Of a stretch of DNA of 64,000 bases, positions 1 through 10,956 are shown in pieces. The notes beneath the pieces are model-generated. The model made no database searches. It was given only the letters and a program-made list of their open reading frames with translations, and was not told where the DNA came from. Location: assembly GCA_946965045.2 (NCBI GenBank), contig OX337230.1, forward strand, positions 2,108,001-2,172,000, in the 5' to 3' direction. Every line of letters starts with the position of its first letter. Position 1 is the first letter of the stretch. This DNA comes from Epithemia pelagica. Taxonomy: Eukaryota; Bacillariophyta; Bacillariophyceae; Surirellales; Surirellaceae. Position numbers and translations under genes: made by a program.

Positions 1-495
1 CTTTGAAGCTACAAGTAGTTGGAAAGAAAGGTGTGTGTCGCGAACGTGAGGGCCTGTGTCCAGGGAATGTGTTTTTGAGTTCTGAAATCGAGTTTCGAGT
101 TTTGAGGTGGGGCTCTGTCCCTACCTTGAAACAACGATCTGGATGGAGCAAGAAGAATGGAGGGCAGAAAGATCTGCGTCTGCGTGCTGCGTACCAAACC
201 CCTCCAGCTGTCTTCCGTCTGTGCGGCGGCGGGCCTAAACCAGAGGAGCGGAGGCCAGACGAGCAGATGAGAAATTTGATGGGGAGGATCTTTCGTCTTT
301 CGTCCTCACGAATTCCGAAACAAAAAAAAAGATACTCTTACGACGATCCTTGAGATTGCGAGACGTCGTAAATCCTTGCATTCTTATTTCCTACATTCCA
401 TCGATATTGTTGGTTGTGTTGTAGATATCTTTTGTCGAGTGCTTGCTGGTGGCTGATGCTTGCCACAGTTCCTAGCGATTTGATTGTGGTTCACA
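1..495. other. 5' flank, no gene recognised
   Basis: A 116-residue open frame covers most of positions 3-353, but it is basic, low in complexity and has no domain-like pattern, so I do not call it. An A-rich run lies near 322-330. The segment probably contains the upstream region of the aldo-keto-reductase-like gene that follows. Confidence 0.4.
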
Positions 496-2745
496 ATGGG
501 CAGCACTCGAATGTATGGTTGCAGAATTCTGCACCAAATACATCGTAGGGTCGAAACAGCATGCTGGAATCTGGCAGGAGGTTCAACGACCCCGCCACGT
601 TCCTCCTCGCTGAAATGGCATCCAAAAAGATTGTGGTCCAGTTGGACTCGGCCACAAACTATTTTCCAAACGGCTGAACAACGGTCACCACCGGATAGAA
701 TGTGTGGCTCAACTGCAAAAGTTTTCATGTCCACTCATCAGTCGGAGCAGGACGGTATCAGTGGTGCACAAACAAGTGCTGTTACCAGAACGCCAGAATC
801 CATGTTAGGAATGGGAAGTTTGAAATGGTCCGTATTAATGGCACGTTACACAGACGATGAAGAAGAAGATGCAGAACCTCAGGGTGATGAGAATGAGACG
901 GAAGAGGAAATCTTAGATATTCGTGACCTGGAGCAGCAAGATCAGAATGATTCTACGGACGCGACGCGGAAAACTATGTATCATCATTTGATCGAGACAG
1001 CCTTGGCCAATGGTGTTGACACCATCGAAGTGGGAGATTTAGGTGGTGATACTGTCTTGTCTGAGATCCTCGACAAGGTACTGTTGGATCCGACGAGAGC
1101 CTCAAACGACAGTCCTCCTGTTGTTACTCTGTTAAAGCGTGTTGGATATCGAGCCGTGTCATCCTCCAAGAACGAGACTAAACAAACCAAAAAGAAAAAC
1201 AAGAAAGACAAAAACGTGCAAAATCACCGTACGAAACAGGATAACCTTGTGAACGGAAACACCCATGCCGTTCATTCACAATCACCACAGTCTTCATTGC
1301 TCACCCCTCCGCTTCGAGGAGACATCTTTTCCATGGATGTTAAAAACAAACCCACTCAAACAACACAAGCCGGTGCACAACAGTCACCCTCAGCATCATC
1401 CGGTCATGATTTGTCATACAAAGTGGTACACAATTTTTCCAAGGAAAGTCTCCAAATGGCATTGGATAACTGTGCACTATGCAAACGATTTGCACCACAC
1501 AATACAAATCATTCGAGCAAGGTACAAATGACTTTGTTGTTGCACAATCCTGAACTACAGGCTAACAAGGCTAGAATCGATGATGCTGGTTTGCGAACAT
1601 ATCAAGAAAGGCAATCTCGGATCTCTAAAACATTGACAAAGACGTTTTTAGCGCTCGAAGAGGAAATTGCTCAGGAGAAACAGAAGCGACTTTCACCATC
1701 TTCATATGGCATAGTCAGTCATGGACTCGGACTTCCACGCGATCATCCACAACATTTGAGTTGGAACGATGCCGTTCGGCCTGCATTGGAGCAGGCACAA
1801 GCGCAATGGTTCAACATGGGTCATTCATCTCCACTTCGATTTTCAGTGGTTCAATTGCCACTCAATGTGTGGGAAACCAATGGATTCGAAGTAGCGCGTC
1901 AAATAAAAGAGTACAACGCCACAATACAAGTTCATGCCATGCGACCTTTGACGGCCTATCCCACTGACAGTGATGAGAAGAATAGCAATATCGAAGACGA
2001 CAGTCATGTACCGGGAGCGAAGGGGTTCCCTGTCATTTTCACGGATTATCGATTGCCCGCCGTCATGGAAAAATCCTTTGAAGACGCGCTTGCTTGGACC
2101 AATGAAATGAATGCCCCTCCGAAAGTATATGACATTGCACGAGAAGCTGTAGTGACTCATTTTAATCCGAATGAAGTCTTAGAGAAACTGCAAAGGGAGA
2201 GACAAGAAATAGATGGGGAAGGAAAGAAGTCGACACTGGAACAGGTGGAAGCTGAGTTAACCTCTGAGCAACGGAAAACTTTAGAGGGATTCCGTGTCAT
2301 GCAAGATTTGCTACAGGATGTCCATGACGAATTGAAAAGAATGGTGAGCTGGGAAGGCCATGAGCGGGGTTTGTTTGATCAGGTTTTCCCCATTCTTCAC
2401 CACACCTTTGAAGGCTTCGATGAAGAGACGGATGAATTGTTGGAGCATTATTTTGCTGCACACAGTTGGGCGGTTCAATATCACGTTGCGAAACGAGTTC
2501 GAATCGAGTTGTTGAAACTTATTTCAAAGCATCAGGAGAAAACTGACACTGTTGTCTATTCCCCACTTACTCCTGAGGTACGGTTGCAAGATTATGCCAT
2601 TCAGTTCTTGTTGAATCAAACATTCAATACGCCGTCGCTGAAGAAGCAACCTTTGGTGGACAAGCTCGTGGTTGGTTGTACGGAAGCGGGACATGTGGTG
2701 CACGATATAGAGGTGATTCGGCAATACTTCCACAATGAGGGCTGA
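496..2745 (+). CDS. Aldo-keto-reductase-like protein, long divergent form
   Basis: A single exon encodes about 749 residues. The first ATG in frame is at 496; the frame is open a little further upstream only through a TTG. Near residues 163-185 the segment ANGVDTIEVGDLG followed by SEILDKVL resembles the first strands of an aldo-keto reductase barrel (G-D-T-a-e-x-Y-G then SE-x-x-L-G-x-a-L). Near residues 450-490, FSVVQLPLNVWE and IQVHAMRPLTAYP resemble the later barrel strands, where the substrate-handling loops sit. The usual catalytic Tyr after the Asp is not visible (EVGDL instead of EVYG), and a Lys- and Gln-rich linker and a long helical C-terminus are added. Family members are usually 300-350 residues and NAD(P)H-dependent. 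This one may be a non-catalytic or strongly altered relative. The first 110 residues are odd in composition, so an upstream exon or a later start is possible. Cellular location and substrate are unknown. Confidence 0.6.
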   Translation: MGSTRMYGCRILHQIHRRVETACWNLAGGSTTPPRSSSLKWHPKRLWSSWTRPQTIFQTAEQRSPPDRMCGSTAKVFMSTHQSEQDGISGAQTSAVTRTPESMLGMGSLKWSVLMARYTDDEEEDAEPQGDENETEEEILDIRDLEQQDQNDSTDATRKTMYHHLIETALANGVDTIEVGDLGGDTVLSEILDKVLLDPTRASNDSPPVVTLLKRVGYRAVSSSKNETKQTKKKNKKDKNVQNHRTKQDNLVNGNTHAVHSQSPQSSLLTPPLRGDIFSMDVKNKPTQTTQAGAQQSPSASSGHDLSYKVVHNFSKESLQMALDNCALCKRFAPHNTNHSSKVQMTLLLHNPELQANKARIDDAGLRTYQERQSRISKTLTKTFLALEEEIAQEKQKRLSPSSYGIVSHGLGLPRDHPQHLSWNDAVRPALEQAQAQWFNMGHSSPLRFSVVQLPLNVWETNGFEVARQIKEYNATIQVHAMRPLTAYPTDSDEKNSNIEDDSHVPGAKGFPVIFTDYRLPAVMEKSFEDALAWTNEMNAPPKVYDIAREAVVTHFNPNEVLEKLQRERQEIDGEGKKSTLEQVEAELTSEQRKTLEGFRVMQDLLQDVHDELKRMVSWEGHERGLFDQVFPILHHTFEGFDEETDELLEHYFAAHSWAVQYHVAKRVRIELLKLISKHQEKTDTVVYSPLTPEVRLQDYAIQFLLNQTFNTPSLKKQPLVDKLVVGCTEAGHVVHDIEVIRQYFHNEG

Positions 2746-3081
2746 CAAGACCCCCTAGGGAAACAGACCTTAATAGTCTTGCTTCATCGAGGCCATTGGT
2801 GGTTCATGCTCAACGGTGGACATTCAGGCTCTCCCACTCTTGATCCCTTGCGCGTTGTAATCGGGTGCGAATCCCAACTTGGCATTGCTTTTTGCCAGTG
2901 GCTCTTGCGGTTGACAAAAAAGCACACGCATCTACTGAAACCCAGGATTTCTATGCATCTCAAATTTGAATTCGACTACTCAAGCTTTTGCTACTGTCCT
3001 GACCGAAACTTTCCAGATAGATATTCTGACAAATTGTGAAAAGACTCCTGCTCATGTATGGTTTTAATGATATCTCAACTT
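2746..3081. other. Intergenic, between convergent genes
   Basis: This is the 3' flank of the aldo-keto-reductase-like gene and of the LRR gene that reads toward it. I see no motif, RNA gene or repeat. Confidence 0.4.
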
Positions 3082-4522
3082 TCAACGGCAATTCATTTCG
3101 GGATCACAGCAACTTGCGGTGGCACAGGGGTTGTGTTGGCAGTCCAACCCAAACTCCAACAAGGGCGAGGGGCACGTGGGGCATGCAGGGCAGTACTCTT
3201 CTGGAAATGATCCAGAAAAGCTGTTGCCTTGAATAAAGAACGTTCCTGAAGCCAGAAAAGGTTTAGCATGGACTGACGCGAAGAGATTTGTCCCAACACA
3301 CAAGACAAACTATGTACTTACGGAGATTGTTGTCATTCTTCAAAAATGTGTTTGGGATTGGTCCGCTGAGTTGGTTGTGCTGAAGATAGAGAAATTGCAG
3401 GTTGTGCATGGAAGGGAACAGTTCGGGATCAATCGAACCAGAAATGGCATTGCGATCCAACCAAAGACTTTGCAATGACTGAATCAAACATAGGGAATTG
3501 GACAGTTCCCCAGAAAGCTTGTTTTCACTGAGTTCCAGCTCTGAGACATGCATGATACCGGGATTCAAACGATGACTGCAGGTGATACCAAACCAGTTCC
3601 CTTTACCTTCGGAATCAGCACAAACCTTCTGACTGGATAGCCAGCCATTGGAGTTTGTCCAGTCATCTCCTCCCATGGAGTAATAGAGCATCGCCAAGGC
3701 ATAGCGGGTGACGAGTTCTGTTTCTGAATCTTGGTTGTCTTCGAAAATGAGCCACGATAGTGCACGAACCGAGGGAGGCTTGGTAATGTCATCGTGGTCG
3801 TCTTCTTCGAGAGCTTCCAGGGTGTATGGTATTTCCAGGGTGAGGTTATACGTGACGGGATTGCGAGAAAGTGTCGAGCGGATCATTCCAAACTGTTCTT
3901 GAGGATTCAACGTGCGGCTTGGGGAGTAGGTCGGTCCAACATGTACATGAGGGGAGTCATGCCCATTCTCATTGCTTCGTGTGTCATCATTGTTGCTACG
4001 GATCACGGCAATGGAAGTGGTCGTGGCAATAATAGCAGCCGCCATGACGATGGCAATCACTGCGACAGTGAACAATTCCCATCGAGGGATGTGATGAAGA
4101 AACCACTCGTCTTCCGGATACTCGACATCCTCTATCTCAAACCCCTTTGGGCTACGGACGGATTTGATATCGTTTTCATCTTCCGGGAGGGGTCCTTCTT
4201 GATCTTCTTCAGTACAAGTTTCCGTGGACTCGAACTTGAGGACGTCGGTGCTTGCTTTCTTGGTCGAGATGGTCTTTGTAGACCGTTTGCTGTGACTCGA
4301 TTGGTGGCGGTACTGCTTCTTAGACTTGACGGCAACGGGTCCCACTCCCACGGGTCGCTTTGAAGATGCCGCAACGTTAGGAAGCACAGGACTGCGGTGA
4401 TCTTCGGGCAACGACGGAGCTTCTTCGTCGTGAGTAATCTCATGCTTGCATTCTTCGCTGTGTCCGTACAGACGTGTTAGTCCTTGGCCCTCCATCGAAG
4501 CTCGTTCTTGAAGAAAAGACAT
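3082..4522 (-). CDS. Leucine-rich-repeat single-pass membrane protein
   Basis: Two exons on the minus strand encode about 454 residues. Exon 1 is 4522-3322, the intron is 3321-3246 (76 nt, GTAAGT to TTCAG) and exon 2 is 3245-3082. Splicing restores an LRR line across the junction (NNLR then TFFIQGNSFSG), which supports the intron. The N-terminal 145 residues are polar and basic to acidic, suiting a cytosolic tail. A transmembrane helix lies at about residues 150-175. The ectodomain begins with a plant-type LRR cap (RYALAMLYYSMGGDDW followed by W-x-G-I-x-C) and has about four LRRs of the LxLxxNxLSGxIP type. It ends in a Cys-rich tail (CPACPTCPSP then CATASCC). Diatoms carry many such N-in LRR membrane proteins without a kinase. 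Ligand and role are unknown; cell-surface recognition is a guess. A longer paralogue sits at 54442-56874. Confidence 0.8.
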
Positions 4523-5512
4523 GAGTGGTCGATCAGCGTGTTGTCAAGAGACAAACCTGCAAGTAGATGAGAGGAATGCGAAACGAGGCAAGTACGCAAA
4601 AATAATGAGAAGAATCAAAGGTCCAAACTCGAGAGATACCTTGAAACAAGACGATGCAATTTTGTCTTCTGCACATATGGATCCGTGACTGAACCAAGAC
4701 GTCCATCTTGTCAATCATTACCGTTGAAGCGTTCTTCCGCTGTAGAATTGATCCACACCACATTATGGACATGCGGCGACCATGGATAGGTTGTCGCTTC
4801 GCCGCCTCCTTGGATTGGGATCATGGCGACTTCGGTCCCCGCCTCCTTTCTACCTCGTTCATGGTTTTTGTGTACTCCCCAGCAGTAGGAGCTGTAACGT
4901 GTACATATTAATTCAGGAAAAATTATCATTAACATGCAATAGTACCGATAAAGCGTAGTATGGAGGCGCTTTTGACTTTCGACTCCCACTGAAGTATTCC
5001 CGTGTCTCTACACATGGAGGACCATGGTTCGTCTTGTTCATGTGTCGCAGAAAACACAGACATCTGTGCCCCTTTCACTATCGTATCTATGGAAGATCCA
5101 CACATACTACTCCTACCTCGTCCTAGTCAGATGCTCTTGAATGAATTGCTCCTCTCTAGAGTAGGATAGGGAAGGTCAGGACTGGATCTTTCAAAGCTAG
5201 GGCTACCCATCCTGCTCCCACGAATTGAGAACTAACCGTCTATGGAAATGCCGATCCATCACAGGTGTACCACCGCAAAATGAATTTGTCATCGCAGCGA
5301 TTTGCATTTTCCCACTCATAAGAAGGTTATAGTACATGCAGGATCGAAGAACCACTACTCTTGAAGCTCGTATCATTGGCAAGCGCTACCGTACGTTCTT
5401 CACACGGAAGACGACTGATTTCAATTTGGAAGGAACGTTTCGATTCACAACCCAATTCTCGATGACTCCCTTTCTCAAGGATTCCCTGTTCCGGGTTGAC
5501 CGTTGTGCATCC
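4523..5512. other. Intergenic, about 1 kb, no gene seen
   Basis: This stretch lies upstream of the LRR gene and downstream of the next minus-strand gene. Open frames here are short, overlap in several frames and lack recognisable domains. It presumably includes the promoter of the LRR gene near 4523-4800. Confidence 0.35.
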
Positions 5513-6598
5513 CTACACAAGACGTCCATCGAGTGGTGTTTGTTGTGCCTGCGCCAGTTGTCGGGCAAAGAGTCGCGAGGGTCGAGAAATTGAGCGACAG
5601 GTACGTCGAATGAGTTCCGCCTTGTCAGTGGGCGAAAAGTACCAGGACGATGCCAAGGAGGACGATAAAATGGGATTGCTCTGAATTTCCAAAATGGCTT
5701 GTAGCAATTGTTGTCGCCGGGACAATCGATCGCGAGTCACAGGCATGACCGCCCAGCTACTCAATCCATGACGATGAACATTCTTTTCCAGCCACTGCGA
5801 CAAAATTCCCTCCTCGGTTGGATTCAGTACGAGTCCTTGACGGTTGGGAGGATAATTCTCGTTAGAGTCCATGCTGTGGCTCTGCTTCATCTCCTCTTCT
5901 TCCTCGTCATGGTCATCCGAATCGAATTCATCCTCGGCTTCGCAGCATGCCGCATAGGTTTGCAAAAGAGCCTTGTAATAGCTGGTTGTGTGCACGCGAC
6001 TTAACATGCTTCCACAACCTTCGTCCCAGGAGTTATGCATACCTCGATTTATTGTGCCACTGCAACCACGCGAACCTTCCAGATAGTGAATCTCCCGCGC
6101 CAAGACATTTTGGGTACTGCGAAAGCGCTGATACTCATGCACCGTGTACCACAACCGCGAGGCATCCTCCACGACAGTGTCGTTGCTCCTTTCTACCGCT
6201 GTACAGGATAATGGATTGTCGTAGTACACATTGTGTTGTTCGGAAATGCGCACGGCTTTAGTAGCGGGTGTTTCATTGCAGTAGTCATTCTCATTATTCT
6301 TTTCTGGTGGGACTTCCAATGGTTCTGCATCCTCTTCTACCATAGTTGGCGCGGAAGCTGTTGCGGCGTCAGCCCTTGTCGATTGGTCTCGATCGTGTCT
6401 TGGCGGCGAAAAGGGAGGAATGGTAGAATGAGAAAGGAGGGTGGTATCTTCCGGCGAGGAAAACTCGGACTCTCTTGGTGGACGGCAGGAAGGATTGATT
6501 TGGTGATCCATCATTTTGCCGCCGTCGTGTCCATCCTGGGACATGCCCACGTTCAAGGGCGCAACGGCGTAATAGCGAGCCAAGAGGGATAGCAACAT
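5513..6598 (-). CDS. Diatom-type unknown protein, 361 residues
   Basis: A single minus-strand exon starts at ATG 6598. I do not recognise a named domain. The N-terminal 110 residues are disordered (Ser/Pro/Asp-rich). The middle has a conserved-looking block, LWYTVHEYQRFR, followed by LAREIHYLEGSRG and an ASC-like Cys pair. The C-terminal half has WLEKNVHRHGLSSWAV, VTRDRLSRRQQLLQAILE and two basic helices with SRPSRLFARQLAQ. The order (aromatic W-Y-x-x-x-E-Y, then G-L-x-x-W, then R-R-x-x-V/L-L-x-x-Q helices) resembles a large family of unnamed diatom proteins that I recall as expanded and often stress-responsive. That link is from memory and not tested. There is no signal peptide or membrane helix, so it is probably cytosolic or nuclear. 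Confidence 0.6.
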   Translation of the reverse strand: MLLSLLARYYAVAPLNVGMSQDGHDGGKMMDHQINPSCRPPRESEFSSPEDTTLLSHSTIPPFSPPRHDRDQSTRADAATASAPTMVEEDAEPLEVPPEKNNENDYCNETPATKAVRISEQHNVYYDNPLSCTAVERSNDTVVEDASRLWYTVHEYQRFRSTQNVLAREIHYLEGSRGCSGTINRGMHNSWDEGCGSMLSRVHTTSYYKALLQTYAACCEAEDEFDSDDHDEEEEEMKQSHSMDSNENYPPNRQGLVLNPTEEGILSQWLEKNVHRHGLSSWAVMPVTRDRLSRRQQLLQAILEIQSNPILSSSLASSWYFSPTDKAELIRRTCRSISRPSRLFARQLAQAQQTPLDGRLV

Positions 6599-7984
6599 GA
6601 TGATAGAGGCAGAAAAGAAAAGTTATGAAAAGACCGAGGGATCAATTAAAAAGAGGGATGTTCCACTCCCGCGTACCCGTCCCAAACAACCAGAGAAATG
6701 GTTGCCGTCGCAAGATGCTGTCAAGACCAATCAAGCTTTCACAAGTAAGCACGAAAGGAATGAACCAGCAGAGGTAGAGGTAGATGTCCCTTGTCCCCTT
6801 TCTGGTTTGGATGGTTCAACAAAACGTGTTCATTCCAGCGTGTGACACACGAAAAGTGACAGAACACAAAATACAGCAAAAGGCGAACAAAAAAAGGAAG
6901 AAAAGAATCAATATTCAATATAGTAGTACACGTAGTGTGCGCTACCGGCATTGGCAATTGGCATGTCCGCGCAAACCGCAGAAACCGCAGAGTTCTTTTT
7001 CCGCGGGAAGTGCATGCAATTTCGAGATCCAATTACCAACAACTCTGGCTCGCCAAACAAATTTCACATACTTTCCGTTGTTCGACATGATGGGTCCGTT
7101 GAAGGTCGTGCGGGTAGAGCACTGAGGTGTTGGAAAGTGTCTGAAACATTTAAAGGACTTGGATCACACCTCCGCATTTACGAAATCGGATTTTTGATTT
7201 TTGTCAACAAGCGAGCAGCGAGCAGTCCTGGCATTCACGTAAAAATCAAAAAACAGCCGCGACCGCGTAGTCCCAGGGAGTTTCTCGAAACTCCGAATCA
7301 GACAGTGTCGGGTCATAGTTAGTATCTTGAATCTTGACCAATCAGTGACTCGTACGAGTACAATACGAGCTCATACTCGTACTGGTTAACGAGTACTCGC
7401 CTCAAAATGACCCAGTTGACATTCTCGTCTCTCATTATTCTTGTGCTAATCCCATGGGAGGATGGGGATAAGGCCATCTCTCGTTGCGTGGGTGCACGCA
7501 CGCACGGGGGACGGGGGCAAAATAAGGGGTTGTCTGTTTAGCACCCTTGACCTTGACCGTACCAAAAGAGAGCGTCTACTTGTATTCCACAAAACGATAT
7601 ACTTCGACGAAATTGTTCTGGAACAGCTTGGAGCGAGCTCTAGAGGAGTACTACTCCTATTGATCTACTCCTAGGAGTACGCCCACTCGCCGACTGAAAG
7701 TCAAAACAACCGGGCAGAGGTACCGGTAGTTGAGTCTCGATCCCGTTCAGCACTAGGAGATTGGTCGCCTGCCGCTTAATATGCGTGCGTGGTCGCATGG
7801 GGACCCGACACTACGTACATTTTACATGTTGGAAGAGGGCATCAACAGAGACGGAGAGGAACGAGGAGAGGAGAGAACCCGAAATCTTCCATGGATCACG
7901 GAATCATCCTACCTACCATTTCTATCGCACCACATTTTTGTTTCCTTGCAGGATTTCAAGCTTTCTGCTCCAACAGTTTGGACC
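6599..7984. other. Intergenic, about 1.4 kb
   Basis: No convincing gene. The frame running into the glycosyltransferase from 7781 has unlikely composition before the ATG at 7985. Position 7338-7402 carries a cluster of ACTCGTACGAGT-like palindromes, and 7664-7679 holds the palindrome TACTCCTAGGAGTA. The stretch before 7985 is the likely promoter and 5' leader of the glycosyltransferase. Confidence 0.35.
7338..7402. repeat. Cluster of short palindromes
   Basis: Within about 65 bases the motifs CTCGTACGAG, TACGAGCTCATACTCGTA and GTTAACGAGTACTCG recur. Each is self-complementary or nearly so. The cluster could form a small cruciform or be a multi-site protein-binding region; it lies about 600 bases upstream of the glycosyltransferase ATG. 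Confidence 0.35.
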
Positions 7985-9853
7985 ATGGTGATACCACAAA
8001 AACTCGGTAAAGCTTTCTTACGGCCAAGAATGAATCAAATGAAACTTGGGGCCACCATACTGCTGCTAATGGCGGCTATTGTCCAGTGGAAGCAGTTCAA
8101 TAATGGGATGGAGAAAATCAAGACCATTGGCGACCTAACATTGTCAACTTCGTACATGAATCTGACAGGCTCAACCAACACCACCGAAAACGCTTTGATT
8201 GTTCATCCACACCCTGCAGTTGACCCTAGAGAACACAAAGAAGCGACTCCATTATCAAACTTAAGTCTTTCAAAAGCATCAGGTAGCTTACGACAGGCTA
8301 ACTCTGTAATCAACAGCCTCATCCCTCCTACAACCCCATCCGGAAAGAAAGCGAAAGAAGAGAGCAATCCATTCTCTTCTTGGAAAAGTCCGAAGAGCAC
8401 CAGGTATTATGGAACCCATCCAGTCACTGCCGAGGAATCAGCCGTGCTGACAGCGCGGCAGCAGAGTGGGTCAACCAGAACAATCCGCATGGCTGTCTGT
8501 CACCCCACCATCCACTCAGAGACAACGCGCGGAAATTTGACAAGTATGGAGAAGTTCCTCGTTTTTGTATCGTACTATCGGTTGTTGGGCTTTGATCATA
8601 TATTTCTCTGGTATCTTCCTGGCATTCAGTACATTGACGGATTTGATACTCTACAAGCACTGCCCTACGTCACCATGACAGAACATGATCCCTCTCTTTC
8701 TCAGCAGAAAGAAACGTATTTTGGACAAGGGAAGGTCATGGCGGCATGTTTGAGAGAAGAGCAGTTTGCTCATTCCTATGACTGGGTCTTAAGCATAGAT
8801 GCTGATGAATACTTGTGGCTCAATCCACAGTTTTCTAACCAAACTGCATCTCCGCAATCCGGTACTACCACGAATTCAAGCGAAAGGCCGATGCTAAACG
8901 TCAAAGATTGGCTTACAAGCAATGAATTCGACCGATATCATTATCTATCCTTCGGAAAATACATGTACACTATGAAGCATGTGTACCTTCCGGCTTCGAG
9001 TGCGACACCAGCAACGGACACACAACACGAACGGCAGGAGAAAATGTTCGGCTCCTCATCATCTTTTGGTGAGATGTCGCTATGTTCATTCACAGGTGGA
9101 CCATACTGTCATAAAGAATGGATATCGCAGTCTTTGAACTACTCTTTAGCGACCTCAGAAAAACAGAGACGTGGTACACGAACCATTTGTCCTGGATGGC
9201 GTGCGCGATCGAAAGTTATGGTGAAGCCAAAGTTCTGGTCTAACGCGGGAATGGTAATACTTCATGGTGACCGCGACCTGTTGGTACAACTGGGTGCGAT
9301 TCATTTCCACCCCTTCTACCAAGCACACATTAAGGAGTGGGGAAATTGGCTCCATCCATTTAAGGATCCCACCATTCGTGCTGATACAACATCATTCTTC
9401 ATCACGCGTCAGGAAGAAGTTGAAACTCACCAACCCATGGAATCTCACGTTCGGTATCGTCTATCACGACCATACAAGGGTGGTAACGATTACACAAGCA
9501 GATATTATGACGCTGTTGAATTCTTTTGGGACCAGAGCCTTGTTCCATGGTTGCAATCGGTGGCTCAAGGATTTCCTGATTCTCACCATTTCGCTTCTTT
9601 CACTGTTAATAACATGACAAGGAGGGACAAGAGCGTCACTCAGAATGGCTTATCGGAGTTTGCGGACCTAAACTCCTCTATGTTGTCCGCTCCTGGAACT
9701 GAGAATGCTACAGAGGTTGAAGAGATTGTACCACTGTGTGCAACAAGATTTTCCTGTACAAGGCTGGCTCATCAGAATCTAACATTGCCTCCTTTGGTCA
9801 TAAATGTGGCCTTCCCTGCCAAAGTGACGGCTAGACTTCGCAGCGGAACCTGA
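7985..9853 (+). CDS. GT92-like type II Golgi glycosyltransferase
   Basis: I chose the ATG at 7985 (622 residues) over the longer open frame from 7781, because it puts a clean signal anchor right at the N-terminus: a basic start (QKLGK), then a hydrophobic helix at about residues 20-36 (LGATILLLMAAIVQ). A stem of about 120 Ser/Thr/Pro-rich residues with several N-x-S/T sites follows. The catalytic region starts near residue 155 (RMAVCHPTI) and has FLVFVSYYRLLGFDHIFLWY and YDWVLSIDADEYLWL. The DADE (about residues 272-275) is the metal-binding DxD-type site. This order is that of the DUF23/GT92 family, which includes beta-1,4-galactosyltransferases acting on glycans. Later His- and Trp-rich motifs (AIHFHPFY) fit the family's C-terminal part. 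The expected location is the Golgi lumen. Donor and acceptor are unknown. Confidence 0.75.
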   Translation: MVIPQKLGKAFLRPRMNQMKLGATILLLMAAIVQWKQFNNGMEKIKTIGDLTLSTSYMNLTGSTNTTENALIVHPHPAVDPREHKEATPLSNLSLSKASGSLRQANSVINSLIPPTTPSGKKAKEESNPFSSWKSPKSTRYYGTHPVTAEESAVLTARQQSGSTRTIRMAVCHPTIHSETTRGNLTSMEKFLVFVSYYRLLGFDHIFLWYLPGIQYIDGFDTLQALPYVTMTEHDPSLSQQKETYFGQGKVMAACLREEQFAHSYDWVLSIDADEYLWLNPQFSNQTASPQSGTTTNSSERPMLNVKDWLTSNEFDRYHYLSFGKYMYTMKHVYLPASSATPATDTQHERQEKMFGSSSSFGEMSLCSFTGGPYCHKEWISQSLNYSLATSEKQRRGTRTICPGWRARSKVMVKPKFWSNAGMVILHGDRDLLVQLGAIHFHPFYQAHIKEWGNWLHPFKDPTIRADTTSFFITRQEEVETHQPMESHVRYRLSRPYKGGNDYTSRYYDAVEFFWDQSLVPWLQSVAQGFPDSHHFASFTVNNMTRRDKSVTQNGLSEFADLNSSMLSAPGTENATEVEEIVPLCATRFSCTRLAHQNLTLPPLVINVAFPAKVTARLRSGT

Positions 9854-10305
9854 CAAGGAGAAATGAAAAGGATAAGCTTCATGGTACACTAATCTTCATG
9901 ACAAGATGATGGCTACTGACTAGCATTAAAGGATCAAATGAGACGATAGAAAGTTAAGAAGAAATATCTTGTGTCTATGTACGTATGTCTGACAAAATAC
10001 TAGAGACAAATGTGGTGACAAACACAGTCGAAGAGTCAGTGTTCCGTCTCAAACCTGATTCCCGCAGTAATGCTCGAGAACTCCAGGTATCAAACTTTGG
10101 TTACAAGGCGATTTGATCGAGTGATTCAATGAACGACGGCGGGCAATGACTGATTCGTCCCCACCTTAGACACGTCATGATGAGTCTTTGCTTGTCTGCT
10201 GTGCACAATTTTTATTGAAGGACCCAACCTTGATGGAATAGCGCCACAAACTGCAAAGTGCTTTGCTTCATTCCCAGTGTCGGACCCATAAACAAAGGCA
10301 TTTCC
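9854..10305. other. Intergenic, between convergent genes
   Basis: This is the 3' flank of the glycosyltransferase and of the minus-strand gene that ends at 10306. I see no gene or repeat. Confidence 0.35.
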
Positions 10306-10956
10306 CTAGGACCAGGACGACGGAGAATGATGCATAGTGGTCGAGCCTAAATCCGTTCCCATTAACATTCGTGTGGCAGCACTCGTGGAAGTGGTCATCG
10401 CGCCATCTTCATTTAACAATGGCACCGGTCCCACCAGCAAAAAGAGGGCAACCATCCAAATGAGACTGGTGAGAATTACCAAGCTTTTGTCCAACCATGT
10501 CCATTTTGTCAAAGAAGCTTGAGGAGAGGATGTGAGTACTGGTGGTTCGAATGTCTTGTTTGTGGAGACCGATGCCTCATCTTGATTGCCATCATCCATT
10601 ACAACCAATTCGGCTGCCATGAGTTCGGCAATCATTTGCCGTTTGAGTTCTTCGGCTAGTGATCCATCGTCGGTCATGTCATCGTCGTCGAACCGCTTCT
10701 TGCCGTTTTGGTTGTTGTTACGGGCTTTCCCCGTTGTGGCTTCCCTTCGAATGGATTCCAAAATGGCATCGGCATCGTCTGACATTTTCTTGATTTCAAA
10801 ATTGTAGTCCTCGGTGGCTGCCGTTTCATCATCGTTGGGTTCAGGAAGCGTAGAATCCAAAGTGGTATTCATTGGGTTTGAAGTATTGCCGGCAGTATCC
10901 ATGCCCGTGCTGTGGCTATTCAGCGAAGAGAGATCGGATTTCACGGAGAATGTCAT
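10306..10956 (-). CDS. Small C-terminally anchored membrane protein, unknown
   Basis: The frame is open from 11067, but I place the start at 10956 (216 residues), where an ATG begins a polar sequence; the upstream part reads like leader DNA. The first 150 residues are acidic and helical (DADAILESIRREA; SLAEELKRQMIAELMAAEL), with a KKRFDDDD stretch between. One hydrophobic helix lies at about residues 155-180 (SLVILTSLIWMVALFLLVGP) with a short Ser/Thr-rich tail. This is consistent with a tail-anchored or single-pass endomembrane protein with a cytosolic head. I do not recognise the family. It is divergent from RFC4, with about 570 bases between the two starts. Confidence 0.55.
   Translation of the reverse strand: MTFSVKSDLSSLNSHSTGMDTAGNTSNPMNTTLDSTLPEPNDDETAATEDYNFEIKKMSDDADAILESIRREATTGKARNNNQNGKKRFDDDDMTDDGSLAEELKRQMIAELMAAELVVMDDGNQDEASVSTNKTFEPPVLTSSPQASLTKWTWLDKSLVILTSLIWMVALFLLVGPVPLLNEDGAMTTSTSAATRMLMGTDLGSTTMHHSPSSWS

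Noticed and set aside
3-353. 116-residue open frame at the window start
   Set aside because: Basic, low-complexity composition, no domain-like pattern, and an equally open frame on the other strand.
7781-7984. Upstream extension of the glycosyltransferase frame
   Set aside because: It would bury the signal anchor about 90 residues inside the protein; the ATG at 7985 gives a standard type II membrane start.
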